The position numbers and the translations under genes are program-made. A DNA stretch of 64,000 bases, from the NCBI RefSeq assembly GCF_902706295.1, contig NZ_CACSJJ010000008.1:1-64000 (forward strand). Direction: 5' to 3'. The notes under the pieces are model-generated. The model was given only the letters and a program-made list of their open reading frames with translations, was not told where the DNA came from and searched no databases. This DNA comes from Arthrobacter sp. 18067. Lineage in GTDB: Bacteria; Actinomycetota; Actinomycetes; Actinomycetales; Micrococcaceae. Of the stretch, positions 34,715 through 43,660 are shown in pieces; the stretch's first letter is position 1; each line of letters starts with the position of its first letter.

Positions 34715-35479
34715 CTAGTGCATGTACAGTCCGCCATCCACATTCAGCGTCTGGCCGGAGATGTATCCGGAGTCCTCGCTGATGAGGAAGGCGATGGCGG
34801 CGGCAATGTCGCGGGTGGAACCCACCCGGTTCACCACAAGGTCCTTGGTGAGTTCGTCCTTGCGTTCCTGGCTCAGCGTGCCGCCCATGATGTCGGTGTC
34901 GATGGGGCCGGGAGAAATGGCGTTGACGGTGATGTCGTATCCACCCAGTTCACGGGCGGTTGCGCGGGTCAGGCCAATAACGCCGGCCTTGGCCACCGAG
35001 TACGGGGTCTTGGAGAAGGTGCCGCCGCCACGCTGGGCGGAAACGGAGGAGATGTTCACGATCCGGCCGATGCGGTTCTTGACCATGGACTCGGCCACGC
35101 GGCGGGTGGCGTAGTGGACGCCATTGAGGTTGATGTTGAGGACCCGGTCCCACTCGGCCGGTTCGAGTTCCAGATAACCAACAGGCGAGCTGACGCCGGC
35201 GACGTTGGCCAGGGCGACGATCTGCGGAAGTTCAGCTTCCAGTTCGTCGATGGCGGCGCGGACCTCGGCTTCGCTGGCCACGTTGGCGCCAACACCATGG
35301 GCCTGGACACCGTATTCCGCGGCGATTTCCTTGGCTGCGATCTTGCAGGCGGCGTCATCCAGGTCGATGATGCCGATGTTCCAGCCTTGGGCGGCCAGGT
35401 AATTGACTGTTGCGCGGCCGATGCCGCGTTCGGAAACGGCGCCGGTGACGATAGCGGTGCGTTCTGCGGGGAAAGTCAT
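34715..35479 (-). CDS. SDR-family oxidoreductase
   Basis: 254-aa classical short-chain dehydrogenase: cofactor motif TGAVSERGIG, NVAGVSS in place of NNAG, catalytic Ser in ISSVSAQRGGG and YSVAK for Tyr/Lys. It ends in the usual SGQTLNVDGG. AGGAG lies 7 nt before ATG 35479; a longer in-frame reading through the upstream gene is fortuitous. In this operon it probably oxidises a polyol or sugar acid, for example to erythrulose or a keto acid (inference). Confidence 0.9.
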   Translation of the reverse strand: MTFPAERTAIVTGAVSERGIGRATVNYLAAQGWNIGIIDLDDAACKIAAKEIAAEYGVQAHGVGANVASEAEVRAAIDELEAELPQIVALANVAGVSSPVGYLELEPAEWDRVLNINLNGVHYATRRVAESMVKNRIGRIVNISSVSAQRGGGTFSKTPYSVAKAGVIGLTRATARELGGYDITVNAISPGPIDTDIMGGTLSQERKDELTKDLVVNRVGSTRDIAAAIAFLISEDSGYISGQTLNVDGGLYMH

Positions 35480-35501
35480 GTGGTTTCTCCTGAAGGAAGG
35501 G

Positions 35502-36491
35502 TTAGTTGATGGGGGCCGGGCCGAGCTCTTCAATGAGCTTCTGCATGGCGACGTAGGCCTTGTTTCGGTAAGCGATGAGTTCGGGCGTGCGCTCGGCGGG
35601 AACGTTGAGGAAGCCGGCGCCGGTCTTGGTACCGAGCTTGCCTGCTTCGACGAGGTCCGACAGGATCTTCGGTGTCGCGAAGCGTTCCGGGAACCCTGTT
35701 TGCAGCGACTTGTAGCAGAAGTTGTAGACGTCCAAGCCGGCCATATCCGCGATGGCGAACGGACCAAAGAAGGGCAGGCGGAAGCCGAACGTCGTGCGGA
35801 CCAGGGTGTCGACGTCGTCCGCTGTTGCGATGCCCTGCTCCACCAGCTGTGCCGCTTCATGGAACAGCGCGTACTGCAGGCGGTTGAGCACGAAACCGGT
35901 GACGTCCTTGACGACGGCGGTCTGTTTGCCGGCCGCGTGGACCAGCTCGCGGGAAGCAGAAACCGTTGCCGCAGACGTGCCTGCGTGCGGGATGACCTCG
36001 ACGCCCGGAATGAACGGCGACGGGTTGGAGAAGTGCACGCCAAGGAAGCGCTCCGGGTTGGTCACGGCTTCGGCAAGGGACGCGATGGAGATGGTGGAGG
36101 TGTTGGAACCGATCACGGCGTCCGGGCGGGCCGCGGCGCTGATCCGTGCGAGGGTCTGGTGCTTGATTTCCAGGACCTCGGGAACGGCTTCCTCGATGAA
36201 GTCGGCGTCCGCAACTGCTTCTTCAATGTCCTTGGCAGCCCACAGGTTCTGCTTGAGAATTTCGGTGGACCCGGCGGGGAAGAGTCCGTCGGCGATGAAC
36301 TGCTCCGACTCCACCAGGAGGCGATCGAAGTTCTTCTGCGCGATTTCGGCGGACACATCGGCCAGCGCAACTCGTGCCCCGCCAAGCGCCAATACCTGGG
36401 CGATGCCTCCACCCATGTAGCCGGAGCCTACGACGGCGATCTTCCGGGCCGCGTTGTCGGTTGTAGCGTCGGTTGTCTCGGGAGTGGTCAT
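35502..36491 (-). CDS. 3-hydroxyacyl-CoA dehydrogenase-type NAD-dependent dehydrogenase
   Basis: 329-aa protein with the Rossmann motif VVGSGYMGGGIAQVLALGG. The family block GVHFSNPSPFIPGVEVIPH carries the catalytic His and the C-terminal domain contains DVTGFVLNRLQYALFHEA. Family members include L-gulonate 3-dehydrogenase and carnitine dehydrogenase as well as true acyl-CoA enzymes. Given kinase and isomerase neighbours, oxidation of a sugar acid at C3 is more likely than fatty-acid work. ATG 36491 is 2 nt after the RpiB-type stop. Confidence 0.87.
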   Translation of the reverse strand: MTTPETTDATTDNAARKIAVVGSGYMGGGIAQVLALGGARVALADVSAEIAQKNFDRLLVESEQFIADGLFPAGSTEILKQNLWAAKDIEEAVADADFIEEAVPEVLEIKHQTLARISAAARPDAVIGSNTSTISIASLAEAVTNPERFLGVHFSNPSPFIPGVEVIPHAGTSAATVSASRELVHAAGKQTAVVKDVTGFVLNRLQYALFHEAAQLVEQGIATADDVDTLVRTTFGFRLPFFGPFAIADMAGLDVYNFCYKSLQTGFPERFATPKILSDLVEAGKLGTKTGAGFLNVPAERTPELIAYRNKAYVAMQKLIEELGPAPIN

Positions 36492-36493
36492 GA

Positions 36494-36976
36494 TCAGACT
36501 GCCTTCGTGTAGTCGGGCTCGTACGAGCAGATGGCGTCCACCTTGGCGGCGGAGGATGAGGTTTGGTCGAAGCGGTGGCCCAGCCACTCCCCTACGAGCT
36601 TTTTGGCCAGTTCCAAGCCAATCACCCGCTGGCCGAGGGTGAGGACCTGGGCGTTGTTGCTGAGCACCGAACGCTCCACGGAGTAGCTGTCGTGGGCGGT
36701 GACGGCGCGGATTCCGGGGACCTTGTTGGCTGCAATAGCCACACCGAGCCCCGTGCCGCAGATCAGGAGTGCCCTGTCTGCTTCGCCCTCGGCCACTTTG
36801 CGGGCGGCGTCAACGGCGACGTGCGGGTACGCGGTGGAGTCGTTGAAACCGACGCCGACGTCCGTCACCGATGCCACGCGCGGGTCCGCCTCCAGCAAGG
36901 CGAGGAGTGCCTGCTTGTACTCGACTCCGGCTTCGTCATTGCCAACGACGATGCGCCAGCCTTGGGTGTTGCTCAT
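36494..36976 (-). CDS. RpiB/LacAB-family isomerase (EryI-like)
   Basis: 160-aa sugar phosphate isomerase. RpiB-family landmarks: [20 protein letters not shown] near the N-terminus, catalytic Cys in [25 protein letters not shown], and [15 protein letters not shown]. Together with a TPI-type isomerase and a DhaK-type kinase this matches EryI, D-erythrulose 4-phosphate isomerase giving D-erythrose 4-phosphate. It overlaps the kinase stop by 4 bp (ATGA). Confidence 0.88.
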   Translation of the reverse strand: MSNTQGWRIVVGNDEAGVEYKQALLALLEADPRVASVTDVGVGFNDSTAYPHVAVDAARKVAEGEADRALLICGTGLGVAIAANKVPGIRAVTAHDSYSVERSVLSNNAQVLTLGQRVIGLELAKKLVGEWLGHRFDQTSSSAAKVDAICSYEPDYTKAV

Positions 36977-38739
36977 GCTTGGGCTCCGTTTCCGGCCGTT
37001 GCCGACAGCTCTCCGGCTGAGGCAACCGTGGCCAGTTGTGAATCGATGAACTGCGAAATCCTGGCTGCGATGAGCCCGAAGGAGACCGCCCCGGGGTCGG
37101 GATGGCCCAGGCTCTTCTCCGCGAGGGGACGGGCCCGCCCCTTGAGTGGACGCAGGTCCGAGGTCTTCGCGGCAGCTGACTCGGCCGCAGCAGCGGCAAC
37201 TGCCAGGGCCCGGTCAACGGGGGCGCCGCCGTCGAGCTCCGTCAGGAAGGCATCCCGGAACGGCAGGAGCGCGTCCACCATGGTCTTGTCCCCGGGCTCG
37301 GCCTTGCCGAGTTCGGTGATGGCGCGGACGAAGGCTTGGACCACGGCCGCCGCGTCCTGCGCTCCGTATGCGTCCCGGTTGCCCAGTGACTGTCCGGCGG
37401 CGATAACCGCCGAGCCCCACAGGGCTCCGGACGTACCGCCGGCCCGTTCGCTCCAGGCCTCGCCCGAAGCGGTCAGGATCCGCGCTGCGGACGAACCGGA
37501 CACGCTTTCCGCGGCCGCCGCCGCGGCATCCACGCCACGGCGCATACCGATGCCATGGTCGCCGTCGCCAGCAATGGCATCAAGCTTGCCGAGTTCCTCT
37601 TCATGCTCGACGACGACGTCCCGCACCTGGTTGAGGATGGCAACAGCCAACCGCCCGAGTTCAGCCGCAGCCGAGGTGGCCTGCTCTGCGTCGGCTGTTT
37701 CGACGTCGTCGATTACCGCGTCAGCGCGAGGTGCGCGGGGCGCCATGCTGCCCTTGCGGAACGCCGGGGTGTCGGCGGGTGCAGCCCAGTACTGTTCCAG
37801 TTCTTCGTCCAACCACAGCAGGGTAAGGGACAGCCCCGACATGTCCAGGCTTGTCACCAACTCGCCGCATTCCGGTTCAACGACGGTGAGCCCGGCCGCG
37901 GTGAGCAGCTTTTCCACTTTGCCGAACAGCAGGAAGAGTTCGTCATACTTCACTGTGCCAAGGCCGTTGACGATGGCGACCACGCGGTTACCGGCGTCCT
38001 CGGGCTTGTCGTTGAGGAGTTTCGAGACGAGAAGTTCGGCCAGCTCGGATGCTGTAGGCATCGCGTGCTCGGAGATGCCGGGCTCGCCGTGAATCCCGAG
38101 GCCGAGCGACATCTGTCCGGCCGGAACGTGGAACAGCGGATCCTTGGCGCCGGGCAGTGTGCAGCCGTCAAAGGCCACCCCCAGCGAACGGGTCCGGTAG
38201 TTGGTCTTGATGGCCAAACGCTCGACGTCGTCAAGGTCCAGTCCCGCTTCAGCCGCGGCCCCGGCGATCTTGAAGACCGTCAGGTCACCGGCAATGCCAC
38301 GGCGTTTCCCGAGTTGCCCGATCGGAGCACTGGCGATGTCGTCAGTGACGGTGACCGTGCGTGTCTCGATGCCCTCGGCGTTAAGCCGGAGTTGAGCCTG
38401 GCCGAAGTGCAGGACGTCGCCGGCGTAATTGCCGTAGCTGAGGAGGACTCCGCCTCCGGCGTTGGCAGCTTTGGCCACCCGATACACCTGGCCGGCGGCC
38501 GGGGAGGCGAACATGTTCCCGCACGCCGAGCCCGTCGCGAGTCCGGGTCCGACGAGTCCGGCGAACGCCGGGTAGTGTCCCGAGCCGCCGCCGACCACCA
38601 ACGCCACCTGACCGGCCGGGACCTCCGTGGAGCGGACGACGCCGCCATCAACGCGGGCAACATAGCCACGGTTGGCAGCAACGAAGCCGTCCAACGCTTC
38701 ATCGGCGAAGTCTGCCGGGTTGTCGAAAATCTGTGTCAT
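36973..38739 (-). CDS. DhaK-DhaL fused ketose kinase (dihydroxyacetone/erythrulose kinase)
   Basis: 588-aa ATP-dependent kinase. Residues about 1-330 are the DhaK substrate domain ([14 protein letters not shown]; the substrate-binding His in [10 protein letters not shown]). Residues about 375-570 are the DhaL nucleotide domain ([15 protein letters not shown]g site; [12 protein letters not shown]). Single-chain enzymes of this kind phosphorylate dihydroxyacetone and, in C4 sugar operons, L- or D-erythrulose (LerK/DerK). Neighbouring EryH/EryI-like isomerases favour erythrulose. It starts 4 bp after the upstream stop and is translationally coupled to the RpiB-type gene. Confidence 0.92.
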   Translation of the reverse strand: MTQIFDNPADFADEALDGFVAANRGYVARVDGGVVRSTEVPAGQVALVVGGGSGHYPAFAGLVGPGLATGSACGNMFASPAAGQVYRVAKAANAGGGVLLSYGNYAGDVLHFGQAQLRLNAEGIETRTVTVTDDIASAPIGQLGKRRGIAGDLTVFKIAGAAAEAGLDLDDVERLAIKTNYRTRSLGVAFDGCTLPGAKDPLFHVPAGQMSLGLGIHGEPGISEHAMPTASELAELLVSKLLNDKPEDAGNRVVAIVNGLGTVKYDELFLLFGKVEKLLTAAGLTVVEPECGELVTSLDMSGLSLTLLWLDEELEQYWAAPADTPAFRKGSMAPRAPRADAVIDDVETADAEQATSAAAELGRLAVAILNQVRDVVVEHEEELGKLDAIAGDGDHGIGMRRGVDAAAAAAESVSGSSAARILTASGEAWSERAGGTSGALWGSAVIAAGQSLGNRDAYGAQDAAAVVQAFVRAITELGKAEPGDKTMVDALLPFRDAFLTELDGGAPVDRALAVAAAAAESAAAKTSDLRPLKGRARPLAEKSLGHPDPGAVSFGLIAARISQFIDSQLATVASAGELSATAGNGAQA

Positions 38740-38743
38740 GTTC

Positions 38744-39745
38744 CTAGACTCCTGCGAGCTGCGTGGCCGGTTCCTGGCGTCCCTGCGCTACCTGGCTCGT
38801 GCCGAGTTCATAGCCCTCGGTCTTGGGCAGGACGTGGCGGCGGAGGTAGTCCTGGTTGCTGGCTGTGACGCTGAGGCCGTCGCCGCCGTAGTGCTCGGTG
38901 CAGAGGATGCCTTGGAAGCCCACGGAGAGTGCCAGCTTGAACGCTTCGCGGTAGTTGATGAGTCCGCTTTCCATCGGGGCGGGCATGGTGATGTAGCTGT
39001 CGCGGGCTACATCCTCGTCCCGGATGTAGTTCTTCATGTGCCAGTAATTCGAGTACGGCAGGGTCTTGGCCACCATCTCGCGCCAGTCCTCGATGGGCCG
39101 GTGCAGGCGGATGAGGTTGCCGAGGTCCGGGTTGAGGCCCACGTTGGCCAAGCCGATGTCCTGGACCAGCTGAACCGAGGAGTCAGCGGTTCCGAGGTAG
39201 GTGTCCTCGTACATTTCCAGCGAGATCAGCACCCCGGACTCAGCTGCGTGCTGGCCGAGCTCGCGAAGGCGGGAGACGGCGTTTCCCCAAGCTTCCTTGT
39301 CCCCCACCGGGTCCTTGTAGCCCTCGACGGTCCAGAACCACAGCTGCTTCTGCTGCTCCGGCGTGATGGCCTGGTGGAGTCCAAAAGATACGACTTCGCA
39401 ACCGAGCTCCGCGGCGGCGTCAATGGTCCGGTGGCTGTACGCCAGGTTATCGGCCCAGTCCGTCGCGTGGATAACGCTGCGGCGGATGGCGGAGATGACC
39501 GGAACACCGATGCCCACTTCATCAGCGGTCTGCTTGAACTCGGCGAGGCGATCCTTGCTGAGATCGCCGGGGCGAACCCAGCTGTCCGTGAGGTCCGCGT
39601 TGGCGAAACCTGCGTCCTTCACTTCCTGGAGGACCGAAGCCCAAACGGAAGCGTCGGCGTCGTTGACCTGCTGCCCCGCGGCGTCGGTGCCGGGGAACTG
39701 CAGGAGGGCCGCGGTAATGGGCCAATTCTCGGCGGTGTACGCCAT
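38744..39745 (-). CDS. TIM-barrel sugar isomerase/epimerase-family protein
   Basis: 333-aa protein of the xylose-isomerase-like TIM barrel group. Likely metal ligands appear as ISLEMYEDTYLG (Glu), VGLNPDLGN (Asp), YWHMKNY (His) and ILCTEHYGG (Glu). AAGGAG 8 nt upstream selects ATG 39745 over 39754. It is the first gene of the operon. In C5 branched-acid pathways a protein of this fold (OiaC) decarboxylates 3-oxo-isoapionate to L-erythrulose, and this gene could play such a role; epimerase activity is the alternative. Confidence 0.82.
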   Translation of the reverse strand: MAYTAENWPITAALLQFPGTDAAGQQVNDADASVWASVLQEVKDAGFANADLTDSWVRPGDLSKDRLAEFKQTADEVGIGVPVISAIRRSVIHATDWADNLAYSHRTIDAAAELGCEVVSFGLHQAITPEQQKQLWFWTVEGYKDPVGDKEAWGNAVSRLRELGQHAAESGVLISLEMYEDTYLGTADSSVQLVQDIGLANVGLNPDLGNLIRLHRPIEDWREMVAKTLPYSNYWHMKNYIRDEDVARDSYITMPAPMESGLINYREAFKLALSVGFQGILCTEHYGGDGLSVTASNQDYLRRHVLPKTEGYELGTSQVAQGRQEPATQLAGV

Positions 39746-39773
39746 GACGATCACTCCTTCGTGGAATCCTGTT

Positions 39774-39808
39774 TCCTATAGGATTTACGAATCAAGCAAG
39801 ACTGTCAA
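39774..39808 (-). promoter_or_regulatory. Operon promoter with GntR operator
   Basis: Minus strand TTGACA (39808-39803) is followed about 19 bp later by the perfect palindrome TCCTATAGGA (39774-39783), which would cover the -10 region. A degenerate copy tcctatatgt lies at 39831-39840. The same palindrome precedes the GntR gene. Confidence 0.65.
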
Positions 39809-39883
39809 CCCTTTTCCGGAACTTCCTAGATCCTATATGTCTTACATATGCATGTGAAGGGGGTCACTGAACGCACAAAGAAG

Positions 39884-39906
39884 GCCCGCCGGCGCAGCCG
39901 GCGAGC
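39884..39906 (-). terminator. Terminator of the GntR gene
   Basis: Stem cgccggc / gccggcg (39887-39893/39897-39903) with a 3-nt loop and partial extension. On the minus strand it is followed by cttctttg. It lies downstream of the GntR stop at 39947 and upstream of the catabolic operon promoter. Confidence 0.65.
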
Positions 39907-39946
39907 CCCCTATCTAGCCCCTTATTAAACCCAGTTCAGCCGCGGG

Positions 39947-40645
39947 TTAGTCCTCCGGCGCGTCAGCCATGGCCCGGCCACGAACCTTTTCAACGTGGTC
40001 AACCATCATCTCCGCGGCCTTTTCCGGGTCACCGCCGGTCAGGGCGTCGAGCACAGCCTGGTGTTCTGCAATGGCTTGCTCGGCATCGGTGATGCCCACT
40101 CCCCCGAACAGTCGGAAGCGCTGGATCTGGCCGCCGAGGGTGTTGTAGGCCGCGAGCAGGAACTGGTTGTTGGCCTGCGCGGCGATGAGCTGATGGAATC
40201 GTTCGTCTGCCTCAAGGTAGCTGCGGTACTCGGCAAACGTGCCCCCACGAGGGGCGGTCTTGAGATCCTCGACGGCCCGCTTCAGGGCATCCAATCCTTC
40301 GGGCGTCATCCGGGAACATGCCAACTTGGCATTAACAGGCTCGATGGACAGGCGGGCTTCCATGAGCTCCGCAAAGTCCTCCCGGGTGAACACTGGAGCC
40401 ACCCGGTAGCCCTTCAGCGCAACGCGCCGGACCATGCCCGTGTGCTCCAGGCGAGCCAGGGCTTCCCTTACCGGAGTGGGCGAAACGTCGAGTTCGCGCG
40501 CCATCCCGTCGATGCTCACTGCCGCCCCGGGCTCCAGTCGGCCGTCCATGAGCCACTCAAGGAGCGCTTCATAGACGTGGTCGGCCAACACTTGGCGGCT
40601 GACGGGAAAGCCAGCGCGGGCAACAGCCGGGGAAGGATCAGACAT
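39947..40645 (-). CDS. GntR-family regulator with FCD domain
   Basis: 232-aa regulator: winged helix at residues about 18-80 (VYEALLEWLMDGRLEPGAAV, LDVSPTPVREALARLEHTGMV) and an all-helical FCD effector domain (FAELMEARLSIEP, DERFHQLIAAQANN, EHQAVLDAL). FCD proteins usually bind sugar acids or small carboxylates, often with a metal. It lies directly upstream of the erythrulose-type operon on the same strand, and identical TCCTATAGGA palindromes sit in both promoters, so it should control itself and that operon. Confidence 0.92.
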   Translation of the reverse strand: MSDPSPAVARAGFPVSRQVLADHVYEALLEWLMDGRLEPGAAVSIDGMARELDVSPTPVREALARLEHTGMVRRVALKGYRVAPVFTREDFAELMEARLSIEPVNAKLACSRMTPEGLDALKRAVEDLKTAPRGGTFAEYRSYLEADERFHQLIAAQANNQFLLAAYNTLGGQIQRFRLFGGVGITDAEQAIAEHQAVLDALTGGDPEKAAEMMVDHVEKVRGRAMADAPED

Positions 40646-40653
40646 GCCACAAA

Positions 40654-40663
40654 TCCTATAGGA
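40654..40663. promoter_or_regulatory. GntR operator overlapping its own -10
   Basis: Perfect palindrome TCCTATAGGA with A/T flanks, identical to the site at 39774-39783. On the minus strand TAGGAT within it would serve as a -10 box 7 nt before ATG 40645. Confidence 0.6.
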
Positions 40664-40713
40664 AAGCAGGTGCGGAGCCAGTCACATTCCGTGCGGCTGC
40701 CACAGGTTAAACC

Positions 40714-40747
40714 ACGACGTCGGCACCCGGGCAGGCGCCGACGTCGT
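40714..40747. terminator. Hairpin between OYE and GntR genes
   Basis: Perfect 11-bp arms acgacgtcggc (40714-40724) and complement (40737-40747) with a 12-nt loop, followed by cgtttt on the plus strand and ggtttaa on the minus strand. It is placed to terminate the OYE gene. Confidence 0.65.
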
Positions 40748-40788
40748 CGTTTTGCTGAGGTGCTTTGGGCTACTAACCGGTGGAGAAC

Positions 40789-41859
40789 TTAGTTCGCGTA
40801 GAACGGGTAGTCGGTGTAACCCTCGGCGCCGTCGGCGTAGAAGGTGGAGGCATCCGGCTCGTTCAGCGGCAGGCTCTCGCGCCAGCGGCGGGCGAGGTCC
40901 GGGTTGGCGATGGCGGGGCGGCCGACCACCACGGCGTCCGCGAGGCCGCCTTCGATGATGGCGAAGGCTTCGTCGCGGGTCGTGATTTCGCTGAAGCCGG
41001 TGTTGACCAGGAACGTCCCATTGAAACGCTCCCGGAGGTCCTGGACCAGGCTGCTCTTGGGGTCGTGGTGCAGGATGCTCAGGTAAGCGAGGTTGAGCGG
41101 TGCGATGGTGTCCACCAGCACTTCGTATGTTGCCCGGACGTCGGCGGCGTCAGTTTCGGCGATGCCCTGCACGTTGTGCTCCGGAGAAATCCGGATGCCC
41201 ACACGGTTGGCACCGAGGGCTTCCACCACGGCGTTGACGGTCTCGATCACGAAGCGGGCCCGGTTCTCCGGGGAGCCGCCATAGCTGTCCGTGCGGATGT
41301 TGGAATTCGGGGCCAGGAATTCGTGCAGCAGGTAACCATTGGCGGAGTGGAGTTCCACGCCGTCGAATCCTGCCTCGATGGCGTTCTTGGATGCGGTGAC
41401 GATTTCCTGGATGACACCCGGCAGTTCGTCGGTACGGAGTTCGCGCGGGACCGGGTACGGCTGCTTGCCGCTGGGGGTGCGGACTTCGCCTTCGATGGCG
41501 ACAGCGCTGGGACCGACGATCTCATTGCCGCCCGTGATGTCCGAGTGCGAAACGCGGCCGCCGTGCATGACCTGCGCGAAGATGCGCCCACCCTCAGAGT
41601 GAACGGCCTCGGTGACTGTCTTCCAGCCGGCGATCTGTTCCTCACTGACGAGTCCGGGCTGTCCCGGGTATGACTGGCCTGCCGGAACCGGGTAGGTACC
41701 CTCGCTGACGATCAGCCCCAGGGAAGCCCGCTGCCTGTAATGCTCGGCGATCAACGGACCTGGCACGCCATTCTGACCCGCACGAAGACGCGTCAAGGGC
41801 GCCATCACCAGTCGATTGGAAAGTTCAAGCTCGCCAAGGGCCAGAGGGGAAAACAGCAT
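40789..41859 (-). CDS. Old yellow enzyme family ene-reductase (NADH:flavin oxidoreductase)
   Basis: 356-aa FMN-dependent TIM barrel. OYE landmarks: LVMAPLTRLRA at the N-terminus, AQVMHGGRVSH, the substrate-binding pair in GVELHSANGYLLHEFLAPNSN (classical His-x-x-Asn), and DAVVVGRPAIANPDLARR near the end. It reduces activated C=C bonds with NAD(P)H. AAAGGAA lies 6 nt before ATG 41859. It is a single-gene unit with a terminator downstream. Confidence 0.93.
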   Translation of the reverse strand: MLFSPLALGELELSNRLVMAPLTRLRAGQNGVPGPLIAEHYRQRASLGLIVSEGTYPVPAGQSYPGQPGLVSEEQIAGWKTVTEAVHSEGGRIFAQVMHGGRVSHSDITGGNEIVGPSAVAIEGEVRTPSGKQPYPVPRELRTDELPGVIQEIVTASKNAIEAGFDGVELHSANGYLLHEFLAPNSNIRTDSYGGSPENRARFVIETVNAVVEALGANRVGIRISPEHNVQGIAETDAADVRATYEVLVDTIAPLNLAYLSILHHDPKSSLVQDLRERFNGTFLVNTGFSEITTRDEAFAIIEGGLADAVVVGRPAIANPDLARRWRESLPLNEPDASTFYADGAEGYTDYPFYAN

Positions 41860-41963
41860 GCGCAGTTCCTTTCAGAATGAATCAGGTTCACTCTGCCCAA
41901 CTGCAAGGCGTCTGCAACTATTCCGATGGAGGCGCAGATCACACGTCCGCGTCAGGGCGGGGG

Positions 41964-42587
41964 CTACTCCAACTTGCGCTGTTTCAGTGCGTCGTCGAAG
42001 CACTCACAGAGGGCCAGCACCGCGACCAGGTGCGCTTCCTCCGCGTGGGCGGGGTCCGTGTTGACGCAGATGGCCTCATTGACCGACTGGGCCAGGTCCT
42101 TGGATTCCTTCCCGGTGAGGGCCCATACCCGCGCTCCACCCGACTTCGCGGCGGCAGCAGCATCCCGGAGGTCGTCGGTGATTCCTTTTGCGGCGAGCAG
42201 CACCACGATGTCTCCCCGGCGGACTTGAGCCGAGATCTGGGCACCAATGCTTCCCGTGGCCCCATCAGGTCCGCCGGCGCCTTTGGGGATGTAGATCGCT
42301 TTGAAACCGGAACCGTCTCCGGGATCATGGGCGGCAAGCTCAGAGGTGAACCTCTGGGCCTCGTGCGAAGACCCATCGCTGCCCGCGGCAAAGACAGTTC
42401 CACCGCGCAGTCTGACAAGTGCCAGCTCCTCGCCCCATTCGGCAAGCCTGGAAGATTCCCGCCGCAGGGCCGCTACTGCCGGGCCGATCTCCCCCAAATG
42501 CCCCAGAACGACATCAACCGCGTGCCGGCTCGCCTTCGACTCAGCCGAACGCACCGCCTGACCTGTTCGTCTCACCACGATGCTCAC
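41964..42587 (-). CDS. SIS-domain protein (GmhA-like sugar isomerase fold)
   Basis: 207-aa protein with an SIS fold: GGTVFAAGSDGSSHEAQRFTSELA near residue 50 and RRGDIVVLLAAKGITDDLRDAAAAAKSGGARVWALTG in the second half, the phosphosugar-binding arrangement of GmhA/DiaA-type proteins. GTG 42587 has AGGAGG 6 nt upstream, which rules out the longer reading from 42683. It could isomerise or merely bind a phosphosugar. The TM/coiled-coil protein gene lies 28 bp upstream on the same strand. Confidence 0.85.
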   Translation of the reverse strand: MSIVVRRTGQAVRSAESKASRHAVDVVLGHLGEIGPAVAALRRESSRLAEWGEELALVRLRGGTVFAAGSDGSSHEAQRFTSELAAHDPGDGSGFKAIYIPKGAGGPDGATGSIGAQISAQVRRGDIVVLLAAKGITDDLRDAAAAAKSGGARVWALTGKESKDLAQSVNEAICVNTDPAHAEEAHLVAVLALCECFDDALKQRKLE

Positions 42588-42615
42588 TTCCTGCCTCCTT
42601 TCCTCCTCCACTGAA

Positions 42616-43122
42616 CTATGAATTCCTGTCACCCTCGCGCGTTGAACCCTCAGTGGGCGAACCGTCACGCACCGTACTGTCACGTCCGGTGCGGTCGCGC
42701 GTCAGGCGCTCACCGTCGTCGCCCCTTGCTTGGTCCCGATCAGTCGCGCGGTCGGTATGGCCAGCGCGATCCCGGTCTGTACCGCCGTCATCCTTGACGT
42801 TGGGGTCCAGCTTGTCAGCATGACGAAGGTGCTCTTCGACTCGCTCGTGCGCTTCGCCGGCCTTCTCCGCGTGGCGTTCCGCGTCCTTGCGGAGACGGTT
42901 CGCCTCGACTTCCGCCTGGAGCGCGGCCGCTTCAGCCTGTGCCGATTCGGCTTTCGCTTGGTGTGCTCCGATGGCTTCCTCGGCTGCTTTCTCACGTAAT
43001 TCCTCGGCCCGGTGTCGGTTCATCTCCGTCTTCTTACGCCGCCCAATCACCACAGCGACAATCACCACAGCAATAACGACGACGGCCACCACGATGATGA
43101 GAACCAGTTGTCCCGTGTCCAT
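42616..43122 (-). CDS. Membrane-anchored coiled-coil protein with charged tail
   Basis: 168-aa hypothetical protein. Residues about 3-28 are one hydrophobic helix (LVLIIVVAVVVIAVVIVAVVIG), followed by RRKK. Residues about 35-100 are an Ala/Glu/Arg-rich coiled coil, and the rest is a disordered Asp/Arg/Gly/Thr-rich tail with DRD-type repeats. The topology is N-out anchor with a cytosolic tail by the positive-inside rule. AGGAGGTA supports ATG 43122 (8 nt), with ATG 43128 too close. No function can be assigned. Confidence 0.8.
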   Translation of the reverse strand: MDTGQLVLIIVVAVVVIAVVIVAVVIGRRKKTEMNRHRAEELREKAAEEAIGAHQAKAESAQAEAAALQAEVEANRLRKDAERHAEKAGEAHERVEEHLRHADKLDPNVKDDGGTDRDRAGHTDRATDRDQARGDDGERLTRDRTGRDSTVRDGSPTEGSTREGDRNS

Positions 43123-43187
43123 ATGCATTACCTCCTGATGGGCGGCTTTGATAGGCGCCGCTCGTGGCCCACGCTGTGCTTGATCCT

Positions 43188-43215
43188 CGAGGTGTACCCC
43201 GATCAGGGGACCTCG
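43188..43215 (-). terminator. Hairpin downstream of the zinc-ribbon-like gene
   Basis: Stem cgaggt (43188-43193) / acctcg (43210-43215) with an inner cccc/gggg stem (43197-43200/43206-43209) and a 3-nt bulge, 14 bp downstream of the stop at 43229. No clear T run. Confidence 0.45.
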
Positions 43216-43228
43216 AAACGACGGGCCC

Positions 43229-43660
43229 TCAGGCCGGCAGCTCCATCCGGAAGCCGCAGCGGCATTGGATCACGCGCGTCTTCAGGTATACGTCCAGCAG
43301 GCCGTCGTCCACGTCGTCGGTGGTTATGGGTGCGTACACGCTTCGGGTGGACGATTTCGCGAACGTCATGGGTTCGCCACAGTGAAAATACATCCCACCG
43401 AATTGGAGCAATCCGGACACGCTTCCGCTGCGGTTAAGGACCGCGGCAACGTCATGGAACGCAGCGTTGTGGGCGTATGATGCCTCGCACGCCAGGCATC
43501 TATAGGACACCCAGACCATCAAATCGCCGGCATGCGGGTCAATGGATTCGATGGTTTCCAGATCCAAATGATCAGCGGACCGGCATTGGCGGCACCGGAG
43601 GGGTTCGGCGTGGGGACGGATTGCATCCCCTGGAACCAGAGGGTTTTTCATTGACGGCAA
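43229..43660 (-). CDS. Hypothetical Cys-rich (zinc-ribbon-like) protein
   Basis: 143-aa soluble protein with paired cysteines: CRQC near the N-terminus, CLAC in VSYRCLACEASY, a Cys in YFHCGEPM and CRCGF close to the C-terminus, consistent with one or two zinc ribbons. The start is uncertain. TTG 43660 has GAGGAG 8 nt upstream; ATG 43651 is three codons further in, and GTG 43669 lacks spacing. I do not recognise the family. Confidence 0.7.
   Translation of the reverse strand: MPSMKNPLVPGDAIRPHAEPLRCRQCRSADHLDLETIESIDPHAGDLMVWVSYRCLACEASYAHNAAFHDVAAVLNRSGSVSGLLQFGGMYFHCGEPMTFAKSSTRSVYAPITTDDVDDGLLDVYLKTRVIQCRCGFRMELPA

Noticed and set aside
34715..36043. Apparent fusion of the hydroxyacyl-type dehydrogenase and SDR in one long frame
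   Set aside because: The N-terminal part is out of frame with the real dehydrogenase gene, and a good AGGAG site plus the conserved SDR start lie at 35479.
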